This document shows positions 1 to 6,200 of a stretch of DNA of 8,069 nucleotides, piece after piece. This DNA comes from an uncultured Acidobacteriota bacterium (GTDB lineage: Bacteria; Acidobacteriota; Vicinamibacteria; Vicinamibacterales; UBA8438): assembly GCA_937888665.1 (NCBI GenBank), contig CALBET010000568.1, positions 1-8,069 of the forward strand, in the 5' to 3' direction. A program made the position numbers and the translations under genes. The stretch's first letter is position 1; each line of letters starts with the position of its first letter. The notes under the pieces were generated by a model. The model saw only the letters and a program-made list of their open reading frames with translations. It was not told where the DNA came from and made no database searches.

Positions 1-1437
1 ATGATGGACGGTCGCGTGAAGACGCTGCACCCGGCTGTGCATGGCGGCATTCTGGCGCGCCGAGATCGGCCCGACGACTTGCGGGCGATCGAGGCCCAGG
101 GCATCCTGCCGATCGACGTGGTGGTCGTCAATCTCTACCCGTTCGCTCGCGCGGCCGCCGACCCTGGCACGACCGTGGAGGCGCTCATCGAAGAGATCGA
201 CATCGGGGGACCGACGATGGTGCGGGCAGCCGCGAAGAACTTCCGGCACGTGCTGGTGGTGGTGGATCCAGCCGACTACCACGACGCGATGGCGCAGCTC
301 GACCGGTCCGATGGACCCACGGACGAATTCCGCTTGTCGCTGGCGGCGAAAGCGTTCGCTCACACCCGTTCCTACGACGGCGCCATCGCGGAGGCCTTGT
401 CCGCGGTCGAGGTGACGGACGGTACGTTTGTTCGGGGCACCGTGTCCGGGGACATTGCGCCCGACGCGTTGGAGCTGAAGGCCACGCGCCAGCGGGTGCT
501 TCGGTATGGCGAGAATCCGCATCAAGCGGCCGCGCTCTATGCCGACGGCGCCCTCGGGTTCGGCGGTGCGGACGTGGTGCAGGGCAAGGCGCTGTCGTTC
601 ACGAATCTGCTCGATCTCGACGCCGCCGCTCGACTGATCCTCGAGTTCCGGGAGCCGGCGGCCGTGGTCGTGAAACATATGAACCCCTGCGGGGTGGCGA
701 CCGCCTCGACGCTACACGACGCCTACGTGGCGGCCCGCGAGGTCGACCCGTTGTCGGCGTTCGGGGGCATCGTCGGGTTGAACCGACCGATTGACCGCGA
801 TACGGCCACCGCTATTACATCGACCTTCATCGAGGCGGTCGTCGCGCCTGACGCGGATGCAGAAGCGCGGGCCGTGTTCGCCACGAAGAAGAACCTCAGG
901 TTAGTGTTGGCAGACTGCCGCGCTGGGGCGACCGACCCGCGGATGAACCGGGAAGTGCGCTCCATCCTCGGCGCGATCCTGGTGCAGGAGTACGACCGGG
1001 TCGTCGAGGCCGTGGAGCCGTGGGGCGGGACGGAGGGGGGCCGCGCTGAGAGCGAGTTCCGGGTCGTGACAACCCGCGAGCCAACCGAGGAAGAGTGGGC
1101 ATCCCTCCGTCTTGCGTGGCGCGTGTGCGCCCACGTCAAGTCGAACGCGGTCGTGTTTGCGACGGCTGACCGGCTGGCTGCGATTGGTGCCGGTCAGACG
1201 AGCCGCGTGGACGCCGTCAAGGTGGCGACCATGAAGGCCACCACCGACCTGACCGGCACGGCCGCCGCCTCTGATGCGTTCTTCCCCTTCCGGGACGGTC
1301 TGGACGCCATTGCGGCCGCCGGTGCCCGCGCGGTGGCCCAGCCGGGGGGCTCAGTGCGGGACGAGGAGGTTATCAACGCCGCGAATGAGCACGGTATCGC
1401 GATGGTGTTCACCGGCCGACGCCACTTCCGCCACTAG
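1..1437 (+). CDS. purH: Bifunctional AICAR transformylase / IMP cyclohydrolase PurH, 5'-truncated by window edge
   Basis: PurH catalyses the last two steps of de novo IMP synthesis in the cytoplasm: formyl transfer from 10-formyl-THF to AICAR, then ring closure. The 478 visible residues open inside the N-terminal MGS-like cyclohydrolase domain, at the family motif MMDGRVKTLHP. IDIGGPTMVRAAAKN follows at about 67-80. The transformylase domain shows RYGENPHQ (168-175), the catalytic Lys-His pair in VVKHMNPCGVA (225-226), DPLSAFGGIV (249-258), KKNLRL (296-301), GAGQTSRVDAV (396-406) and the classic C-terminus ending GRRHFRH. Full-length homologues are about 520 residues and have roughly 60 residues before the MMDGR motif, so the ATG at base 1 is internal and the true start lies outside the window. 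The family's usual SYNN reads SFTN (199-202) here. The stop is TAG at 1435-1437, one base before a large inverted repeat. Identification is very secure. Confidence 0.97.
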   Translation: MMDGRVKTLHPAVHGGILARRDRPDDLRAIEAQGILPIDVVVVNLYPFARAAADPGTTVEALIEEIDIGGPTMVRAAAKNFRHVLVVVDPADYHDAMAQLDRSDGPTDEFRLSLAAKAFAHTRSYDGAIAEALSAVEVTDGTFVRGTVSGDIAPDALELKATRQRVLRYGENPHQAAALYADGALGFGGADVVQGKALSFTNLLDLDAAARLILEFREPAAVVVKHMNPCGVATASTLHDAYVAAREVDPLSAFGGIVGLNRPIDRDTATAITSTFIEAVVAPDADAEARAVFATKKNLRLVLADCRAGATDPRMNREVRSILGAILVQEYDRVVEAVEPWGGTEGGRAESEFRVVTTREPTEEEWASLRLAWRVCAHVKSNAVVFATADRLAAIGAGQTSRVDAVKVATMKATTDLTGTAAASDAFFPFRDGLDAIAAAGARAVAQPGGSVRDEEVINAANEHGIAMVFTGRRHFRH

Positions 1438-1544
1438 GGTTTTCCTGGCGAGGTGTCCGTCTGGCGGCGTTGCTTCCTCGGTCACAGCCCGCCTGGCTGC
1501 TCCCTCGTTGCGCCTGGCCAGACGAACACCTCGCCAGGAAAACC
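1438..1544. repeat. Long inverted repeat (28-bp arms) just after purH; possible bidirectional terminator
   Basis: The left arm 1438-1465 and right arm 1517-1544 are reverse complements at 27 of 28 positions (only 1457/1525 mismatch), separated by 51 bases. Inside the arms the pairing can continue with GGCG (1466-1469) and CGCC (1511-1514) across a two-base bulge. The loop carries a further 5-bp hairpin (CAGCC...GGCTG). The outer arm starts GGTTTTCCTGGCG and its partner ends CGCCAGGAAAACC. The right arm recurs 108 bp later at 1634-1652, and in diverged form at 1742-1760, so the single left arm could pair with more than one partner. It lies between convergent genes (purH and the O-antigen-ligase protein), where a strong hairpin could stop transcription from both sides. 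That role is inference; there is no clean U-tract after the stem. Confidence 0.85.
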
Positions 1545-1759
1545 TGGTTGCGGCTGGCGGGCGGCCGTCTGGCGGCGTTGCTTCCTCGGTCACAGCCCGC
1601 CTGGCTGCTCCCTCGTCGCGCCTGGCCAGACGAACACCTCGCCAGGAAAACCTGGTTGCGGCTGGCGGGCGTCCGTCTGGCGGCGTTGCTTCCTCGGTCA
1701 CAGACCACCAGTCTGCTCCCTCGTCGCGCCTTGCCAGGCGAGCACCTCGCCAGGAAGAC
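1457..1759. repeat. 108-bp tandem repeat, two near-identical copies plus a diverged partial third
   Basis: Copies begin at 1457, 1565 and 1673, each with CCGTCTGGCGGCG, so the period is exactly 108. Copies 1 and 2 differ at only two positions (T/C in CTCGTTGCG versus CTCGTCGCG, and the last base). Copy 3 matches for about 87 bases but diverges in the central hairpin and right arm, then ends in GACCGGCGGGCT. Each unit holds a stem GTCTGGC / GCCAGAC, two related pyrimidine-rich tracts (TTCCTCGGTC and TCCCTCGTCG) and a central 5-bp hairpin. In copy 3 that hairpin keeps its pairing through a compensatory change. Because 108 is divisible by three and the DNA is GC-rich, several frames stay open across the block. 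They show no plausible start signals or known domains, so I do not call a protein. Similar GC-rich palindromic units are, from memory, frequent between genes in Acidobacteriota. Confidence 0.93.
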
Positions 1760-1773
1760 CGGCGGGCTGAGGT

Positions 1774-1819
1774 GTGGCGCAGGCCTTCAGGCGATCGCAC
1801 GGCTAAAGCCGTGCGCCAC
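1774..1819. repeat. Compact palindromic element (nested hairpins) between repeat block and ligase gene
   Basis: A perfect 8-bp stem CGCACGGC (1796-1803) / GCCGTGCG (1808-1815) closes a TAAA loop. An alternative outer pairing joins GTGGCGC (1774-1780) to GCGCCAC (1813-1819). The left half also contains GCCTTCAGGC, a small self-complementary piece, and the palindrome GCGATCGC (1791-1798). The whole 46 bp is bounded by GTGGCGC and its reverse complement, giving a repetitive-extragenic-palindrome-like unit. It sits 33 bp downstream of the O-antigen-ligase stop and could serve as that gene's terminator. There is no poly-T run, so a factor-independent terminator is not obvious. I believe related AGGCCTTCAGGC-type palindromes are scattered in Acidobacteriota genomes, but this is recollection and not shown here. 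Confidence 0.7.
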
Positions 1820-1851
1820 TGGGGATCCGGGGCATGGCGCCGGCACAGCTC

Positions 1852-3075
1852 CTACCTGCCCGTCTGGCAGACGCCGGTTCTTGCGGTTACTGGGTGCTCT
1901 CGGCGGGGCCGGATGGGGGGGCGGTACGCGGCCGCGGCCGGCAGGGTCATCAGGACCAGAAACAGCATCAGAAACTCCGAATCGCCGAAGTTGTACTCAA
2001 ACAACCCACCGGTGAGCATTCCGGCGACAGCCGCGAGTCCCGCCGCCGCCAGTGCCGGGTTGGCCCCGCTGCGACTCCGGCGAAACAGGTCACGGACCAC
2101 CATCCCCAGAAATAGCAGCCAGGCTCCGAGTGCGGGCAGTCCTCGCTCGGCGGCGATCTGCAGCGGCACGTTGTGCAGGTGGGGGTTGTCGTCTTGCACC
2201 GCGCCTGGGTCTCGGTAGTCCGGATAGACCTCTTTGACCATGTCCGGGCCGACCCCAGTGAATGGGTGGTCGCCGATGATGTGGATTCCGGACCGGCTCA
2301 TCGCGAACCGGTCACGCACCGTCGGGTCCTCCATGTCGAAGCTCGAATAGAGGCGGGCGGTGATCTGTGGCGGCGCGAGGACGACGAACAGGGCCGCCAT
2401 CATCGGCGCGACTACCACCAGACGGAAGTCTCGCAGCACGCACAGGACGCCGATCACCGCGGCCGCGGCGAACATGTAGCTCCGGGTCAGCGTGACGGCC
2501 AGGGCGGCGAGCAGTGCCGGCATCACCAGCAGCGACCATACCCGCTCGCGTGTGTCGAAGAGGACCCGCGCACCGGCGAGGGCAATCACCAGCGTGAGCA
2601 AGCCGGAATAGGTCATGTAGTGACCCATGGAGCCGGTGACCCGCTGGCCGAGGTGGTCGTACTCAAGGATGCCGTACTGCACGACGCCGAATATGGCTGT
2701 GGCGGCGCCGACGGTCACGATGACCGTGGCGACCGTTTGCGCCCGCTGCCCCCGCGCTAGCCGAAACACGATCGGCACGACGAGAAAGAGTAGGACCTCC
2801 TTGGAATCGACGATGCTGATGCCACGATCGAGCGAGAACGCGACCGAGACCATGGTGAACCCCGCGTACACGATGAGCGCACCGAAGAAGGGCGGAGCGG
2901 TTGGTCGCTCCCGCTGAATCACGAGCAACGCAATCCAGCACCCGAAGGTGATGGTCAGCAGAATGCCGGAGGCGGCGATCGAGACCTGCAGCGCGGCCAC
3001 GAAAGCCAGCAGCGAATACAGCGCGGCGATCTCCAGGGTGGAACTGCCGTCGTGGGCGTCCGGCAGGAGACTCAT
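1852..3075 (-). CDS. O-antigen ligase (Wzy_C/WaaL-like) family polytopic membrane protein
   Basis: This is a 407-residue inner-membrane protein with about ten or more hydrophobic segments, starting at about 14-54 and including 64-80, 93-105, 112-131, 154-170, 180-196, 200-235, 313-327, 341-356 and 367-383. A large hydrophilic loop at about 237-312 contains RSGIHIIGDHPFTGVGP (261-277) and NPHLHNVPLQIAAERGLPALG (297-317). These match the Wzy_C signature, in which a conserved His in the periplasmic loop is functionally important (here H299 or H301). The family transfers or polymerises lipid-linked glycans (O-antigen ligase, polymerase, or exopolysaccharide/teichuronic-type ligase); the substrate cannot be read from sequence. 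I chose the ATG at 3075. An upstream TTG at 3150 would add 25 hydrophilic residues and has no Shine-Dalgarno; 3075 also lacks a strong one. The gene follows the Trm112-like gene at 130 bp and converges on purH. No glycosyltransferase neighbours are present, so it is not in a typical O-antigen cluster. The C-terminal tail RTGVCQTGR overlaps repeat-like sequence. Confidence 0.85.
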   Translation of the reverse strand: MSLLPDAHDGSSTLEIAALYSLLAFVAALQVSIAASGILLTITFGCWIALLVIQRERPTAPPFFGALIVYAGFTMVSVAFSLDRGISIVDSKEVLLFLVVPIVFRLARGQRAQTVATVIVTVGAATAIFGVVQYGILEYDHLGQRVTGSMGHYMTYSGLLTLVIALAGARVLFDTRERVWSLLVMPALLAALAVTLTRSYMFAAAAVIGVLCVLRDFRLVVVAPMMAALFVVLAPPQITARLYSSFDMEDPTVRDRFAMSRSGIHIIGDHPFTGVGPDMVKEVYPDYRDPGAVQDDNPHLHNVPLQIAAERGLPALGAWLLFLGMVVRDLFRRSRSGANPALAAAGLAAVAGMLTGGLFEYNFGDSEFLMLFLVLMTLPAAAAYRPPIRPRREHPVTARTGVCQTGR

Positions 3076-3205
3076 GGCGGCGGAGTGTTGTCGCTGCTGC
3101 GAAGTGGGGGACGTGAGAATCGCGCGAGTGTTGGTGTCAAGCCCACGCAACCGACAACGCGGCCTCGAACCGGACGGTGCGCTGATGGTGACGCTCCGCT
3201 CCGCG

Positions 3206-3376
3206 TCACGGCTCGATCGTCGCCTCGTCGATGAGCATCACGGGAATGTCGTCCTTGATCGGATAGACCCGGTGACAGGTGTCGCACTTCAATGCCGTGT
3301 CGTCATGCACAAGAACGACCGGGGTCTTGCATGCGGGACAGGCAAGTATGCTCAGAAGCTCGACGTCTACGCCCAT
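3206..3376 (-). CDS. Trm112-family small zinc-ribbon protein (UPF0434/YcaR-like)
   Basis: This is a 56-residue protein of about the usual bacterial Trm112-like length (around 60). It reads LLSILACPACKTPV at 8-20 and KCDTCHRVYPIKDDIPVMLID at 30-50. C13, C16, C31 and C34 form two CxxC knuckles expected to hold one zinc, and YPI.DDIPVML is the hallmark C-terminal motif. In eukaryotes and archaea Trm112 activates methyltransferases. The bacterial versions are poorly characterised and often lie near envelope or nucleotide-sugar genes, so no role is asserted. The start at 3376 (ATG) is fixed by a GGAGGAG Shine-Dalgarno six bases upstream. The in-frame TTG at 3391 lies upstream of that site and is rejected. 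It is first in a probable two-gene minus-strand unit with the O-antigen-ligase protein, and is divergent from the TPR gene. Confidence 0.88.
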   Translation of the reverse strand: MGVDVELLSILACPACKTPVVLVHDDTALKCDTCHRVYPIKDDIPVMLIDEATIEP

Positions 3377-3382
3377 AGGGTT

Positions 3383-3389
3383 CTCCTCC
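3383..3389 (-). promoter_or_regulatory. Strong Shine-Dalgarno site of the Trm112-like gene
   Basis: On the minus strand GGAGGAG is followed by six bases (AACCCT) and then ATG at 3376. This is the best ribosome binding site in the window, and it decides the start codon in favour of ATG 3376 over the upstream in-frame TTG. Confidence 0.85.
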
Positions 3390-3405
3390 AACTCGAACAG
3401 GGAAA

Positions 3406-3433
3406 ACTATACCAGACTGCCCCGGGTTGTCCC
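3406..3433 (-). promoter_or_regulatory. Probable sigma-70-type promoter for the minus-strand Trm112-like / ligase genes
   Basis: On the minus strand a -35-like GGGACA (3433-3428, four of six to TTGACA) is separated by 16 bp from TATAGT (3411-3406, five of six to TATAAT). Transcription would start near 3399, leaving a leader of about 22 bases carrying the GGAGGAG site. It is the only A/T-rich patch in the 87-bp divergent gap, which supports a promoter call. Confidence 0.5.
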
Positions 3434-3455
3434 CTGTCGCCTCCTGTGGAACAAT
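3427..3455 (+). promoter_or_regulatory. Weak candidate promoter for the TPR-lolB-ispE genes
   Basis: TTGTCC (3427-3432) lies 17 bp from AACAAT (3450-3455). The match to consensus is modest. The ATG at 3464 is only 9 bp past the -10, so if this promoter is real the mRNA would be leaderless or nearly so. That would fit the absence of a good Shine-Dalgarno site before the gene. It overlaps the -35 region of the divergent promoter. Confidence 0.3.
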
Positions 3456-3463
3456 CTGTCTCT

Positions 3464-5317
3464 ATGCGGTCTATGCTCTGTTACCTCTCCTTAGTCGGCG
3501 TTCTCGGCATGGGAGCGCCGGTGCACGCGCAGCCGGCCGCGTCGAACCAGCCCTCCGTCGAGGACCGGGCCGCGGCGTACCACGCCTTCATTCTGGGGCG
3601 CTCGCAGGAGGGCGCCGGGGACACCGACGCCGCGGTGGCCTCCTACACCCGCGCGGCCGAACTCGACCCGACCGCATCCGACATCTGGGCGGAGCTGGCC
3701 GGCCTGTATGCCCGGCGGAGCGACGCGGAGCCGGCCATCGAGGCGGCCAATGCGGCGCTCGAGCGGGAACCGGACAACCTTGAAGCGCATCGAATTCTGG
3801 GGCTCGTGTACGCCGCCAGAGTGGGCGCCCGCGGGGGCGGCGACGAGGCAGATCTCGATCGCGCCATCGAGCATCTGGAGCGCGCTCGGAAGCCGTCGTC
3901 GCCGGACCCGGCGCTGTATCTGACCCTGGGCCGTCTCTATCTCACGACCGAGAACGCCGACCAGGCGATCGAAGTCCTGAACGAAGTCATCGACGCGGAA
4001 CCCCAGTTCGCCGATGCCCTGGCCTTGCTAGCCCAGGCGCACGAAGCCAAAGGTGAGTGGGACGAGGCGTCCGCCGTCTACGAGCGCGCGGTCCTCGTCG
4101 GGCCGGAGCGCGCGCGGTATCGGCGCCAGCTGGCCAGCGCGCTGGTGAACGCCGGCCAGCCTGAGCGGGCGCTCGACGTGCTGCGCGACTTGGTGGGGTT
4201 CCGGCCCGATGAGGCTGGGGGGTGGTATGCGCTCTCGGAGCTGGAGCTTCAACTCAGGCATCACACCGAGGCGGAGTCCGCGGTTCGACGGGTCATCGAA
4301 CTCGAACCGGAGGGGCTTCGTGGACCGTACCTGCTCACTCGGATTCTTGGTGCCCAGAGCCGGTATCAGGACCTGGTCGAGGTCCTCGGGCCGATTGTCG
4401 AACGCGCCGCCATCGCCAATGTCGATCCGAGCCAGGTGGCAAGTCTGTTGCAGCGACTGGCTGCCGCCCATGAGGAACTGGGCGACCATGACGCCGCCAT
4501 CGGAGCCTTGAGCTCGGCCCGTGATCTCAGTCCATCGGATCTGGGCGTCCAGGCGCAGCTGGCACAGATCTACATCGAGGCCGGCCGCTTCGACGAGGCG
4601 GACGAGGTCGTCGACGTGGCGCAGCGACAGCGGCCCGACAATCTGGTGTTGTCGCGTCTGGAAGCGATGGCCCTGTCGGCTCGAGGAGATGTCGGCGACG
4701 CCGTGGCCGTCCTCAAGGGAGCGCTCCGGCAGCACGAGGCAGAGCCGGCGGCGCATGTGGCACTCGCCAACCTGTATAGCGAACACGACCGGGTCGACGA
4801 GGCCGTTCGGGTGTTGACGGACGCGGAGATGCAGTTTCCGAACAACGCACAGATCGTGTTTCAACTGGGGGCCGTCTTCGAACGCGGGCGGCGATTCACC
4901 GAGGCCGAGCGGGCGTTTCGTCGGGTGCTGGAGCGGAACCCGGAAGATGCGCAGGCGCTGAATTATCTGGGCTACATGCTGGCGGACCAAGGCGAACGCC
5001 TGGATGAATCGGTTGATCTGATCCGACGCGCGCTTGAGCTCGACCCGGACAACGGGTCCTACCTGGACAGTCTCGGGTGGGCGTACTTCAAACAAGACGA
5101 ACTGGCTCTGGCCGAGACGGCGCTGCGTCGCGCCGGCGACCAGCTGCTGCGCAACTCGGTCGTGCAGGATCATCTGGCCGATCTGCTGTTCAAGATAGAA
5201 CGGTATGACGAAGCCGTCACGGCGTGGGAGCGCGCGCTTGCGGGCGACCGTGATGGGGTGGATGTGTTCGGGATCGAGCGGAAGCTGGGCGACGCCCGTG
5301 CGCGCATGCGCCGCTGA
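3464..5317 (+). CDS. Exported tetratricopeptide-repeat (TPR) protein, PA4667-like
   Basis: This 617-residue protein has a Sec signal peptide (MRSMLCYLSLVGVLGMGAPVHA, likely cleaved after VHA at 22, with no lipobox) and is otherwise almost entirely TPR units of about 34 residues. Clear ones lie near 36-69, 70-103, 147-180, 181-214, 215-248, 249-282, 325-358, 359-392, 427-460, 461-494, 495-530 and 565-597. They show the usual pattern with A/G at position 8, A at 20 and P near 32 (for example AELDPTASDIW and ALELDPDNGSYLDSLGWAY). The ALNYLGYMLADQG...SYLDSLGWAYF block at 498-542 resembles the TPR protein next to lolB in Pseudomonas. TPRs are protein-binding scaffolds; the partner is unknown, though position before a lipoprotein-localisation-type gene suggests an envelope assembly role (inference). 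The reading frame stays open upstream to 2948, but that is non-coding extension. ATG 3464 is chosen because the signal peptide begins there; ATG 3473 is an alternative. Confidence 0.9.
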   Translation: MRSMLCYLSLVGVLGMGAPVHAQPAASNQPSVEDRAAAYHAFILGRSQEGAGDTDAAVASYTRAAELDPTASDIWAELAGLYARRSDAEPAIEAANAALEREPDNLEAHRILGLVYAARVGARGGGDEADLDRAIEHLERARKPSSPDPALYLTLGRLYLTTENADQAIEVLNEVIDAEPQFADALALLAQAHEAKGEWDEASAVYERAVLVGPERARYRRQLASALVNAGQPERALDVLRDLVGFRPDEAGGWYALSELELQLRHHTEAESAVRRVIELEPEGLRGPYLLTRILGAQSRYQDLVEVLGPIVERAAIANVDPSQVASLLQRLAAAHEELGDHDAAIGALSSARDLSPSDLGVQAQLAQIYIEAGRFDEADEVVDVAQRQRPDNLVLSRLEAMALSARGDVGDAVAVLKGALRQHEAEPAAHVALANLYSEHDRVDEAVRVLTDAEMQFPNNAQIVFQLGAVFERGRRFTEAERAFRRVLERNPEDAQALNYLGYMLADQGERLDESVDLIRRALELDPDNGSYLDSLGWAYFKQDELALAETALRRAGDQLLRNSVVQDHLADLLFKIERYDEAVTAWERALAGDRDGVDVFGIERKLGDARARMRR

Positions 5318-5357
5318 CGTCCGGCGCGGTCCCCGCGGCGACTCGTCGTGGCGACGG

Positions 5358-6200
5358 ATGACCCGCCTCGGCGTTGTCTCGATTGCGATCCTGCTGCCGG
5401 CCTTCCTGGTCGGCTGTGCGACCACTCGTCTCCGTCTACCGGACGGACCGGGCGCGCCTCTCCCTGATTTCATGCCGCTGTTTGAGACCGCGGTCGCCGA
5501 ATGCGCGCGGGTGCAGCACCTTGACGCGCTCATCAGGCTTCGGGGGCGGGGCGGCGGTACCGCATTGAATACGCGTGTACGGGTGCGGGCGGGGCTGTCG
5601 GCGCCTGGTTCGGCCCGTCTCGAGGGGCTGGCGCCGTTCGGGGCGCCGGTGTTCTTCCTCGTGGCCCGGCCGGGCGAGGCGACACTGTGGCTGACCCGAG
5701 AGAAGCGGGTACTGCGGGACGTGCCTGCCGCCGACATCCTGGAGAGCCTCGTCGGGGTGTCGCTAGACCCTGGCGCGTTGCGGTCGGTGCTGACCGGTTG
5801 TCTGGTTGAGGATCCACGGCCGACGACGGCGCGGACCATCGGCGACTGGGTCGTCGTCGAACTCACGGGCGGCGCCGTGGCGTATCTGCAGCGCATTGAC
5901 GGCGAGTACCGCCTGACGGCGGGGAGCCGGGACGGTTTGGCGTTCTACTACAGCCAATTTCTGGGAGGTCTTCCCCGCGAAGTGCGTGTGATCTCAGAAT
6001 CCAGAATGGACGCCGACTCCGAGCCGGTGACCGACCTGACCGCGTCATTGTCGCAAGTCGATACCAACGTCGCATTGCCAGACTCGGCATTTTCAATCGA
6101 CATCCCATCCGACGTCATGCCAATGACATTACGGGACCTGCGTGGAGCCGGGCCGCTGGACGCACCACCCCAAACGCCCACGTCGTCGGACGCGCGATGA
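5358..6200 (+). CDS. LolB-like outer-membrane lipoprotein
   Basis: This 280-residue lipoprotein begins with MTRLGVVSIAILLPAFLVGCATT. The hydrophobic h-region ends in lipobox LVGC with the lipidated Cys at 20. Position +2 is Ala, not Asp, so by the Lol sorting rule it should go to the outer membrane. The mature part is beta-rich in pattern (VRVRAGLSAPGSARLEGLAP at about 74-93, FFLVARPGEATLWL at 99-112, DWVVVEL at 163-169, YRLTAG at 184-189), compatible with the LolA/LolB or DUF4292 fold that accepts lipoproteins at the outer membrane. LolB is usually near 200 residues, so this is longer, with a Pro/Thr/Ser-rich C-terminus. Sequence alone gives only a family-level call; gene order (TPR, this gene, ispE, tRNA-Gln, prs) supports LolB. 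It starts 40 bp after the TPR stop without a strong Shine-Dalgarno and overlaps ispE by ATGA, so it is very probably in the same operon. Confidence 0.78.
   Translation: MTRLGVVSIAILLPAFLVGCATTRLRLPDGPGAPLPDFMPLFETAVAECARVQHLDALIRLRGRGGGTALNTRVRVRAGLSAPGSARLEGLAPFGAPVFFLVARPGEATLWLTREKRVLRDVPAADILESLVGVSLDPGALRSVLTGCLVEDPRPTTARTIGDWVVVELTGGAVAYLQRIDGEYRLTAGSRDGLAFYYSQFLGGLPREVRVISESRMDADSEPVTDLTASLSQVDTNVALPDSAFSIDIPSDVMPMTLRDLRGAGPLDAPPQTPTSSDAR

Noticed and set aside
191..240. Antisense and alternate-frame ORFs inside purH
   Set aside because: They are shadows of a strongly conserved enzyme and have no recognisable features of their own.
1457..1759. Possible CRISPR array
   Set aside because: Units are contiguous 108-bp tandem copies with no unique spacers, and there are no cas genes.
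1791..1798. GCGATCGC octamer, identical to the cyanobacterial HIP1 motif
   Set aside because: I noted it only inside this palindromic element and saw no dense HIP1-like distribution; it is best explained as part of the palindrome.
1351..1800. Long open frames on both strands through the tandem repeat, giving repetitive Arg/Ala-rich 'proteins'
   Set aside because: The 108-bp period is a multiple of three and GC-rich, so frames stay open passively. No ribosome binding sites, domains or coding bias are seen, and several frames are open at once.
2948..3463. 172-residue upstream extension of the TPR reading frame
   Set aside because: It overlaps two minus-strand genes. The signal peptide and TPR pattern start at 3464, so the extension is chance open frame.
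4028..5896. 622-residue open frame on the minus strand
   Set aside because: It is antisense to the TPR and LolB-like genes, which show clear domain patterns and a signal peptide/lipobox. The minus frame is an Arg-rich shadow caused by high GC.
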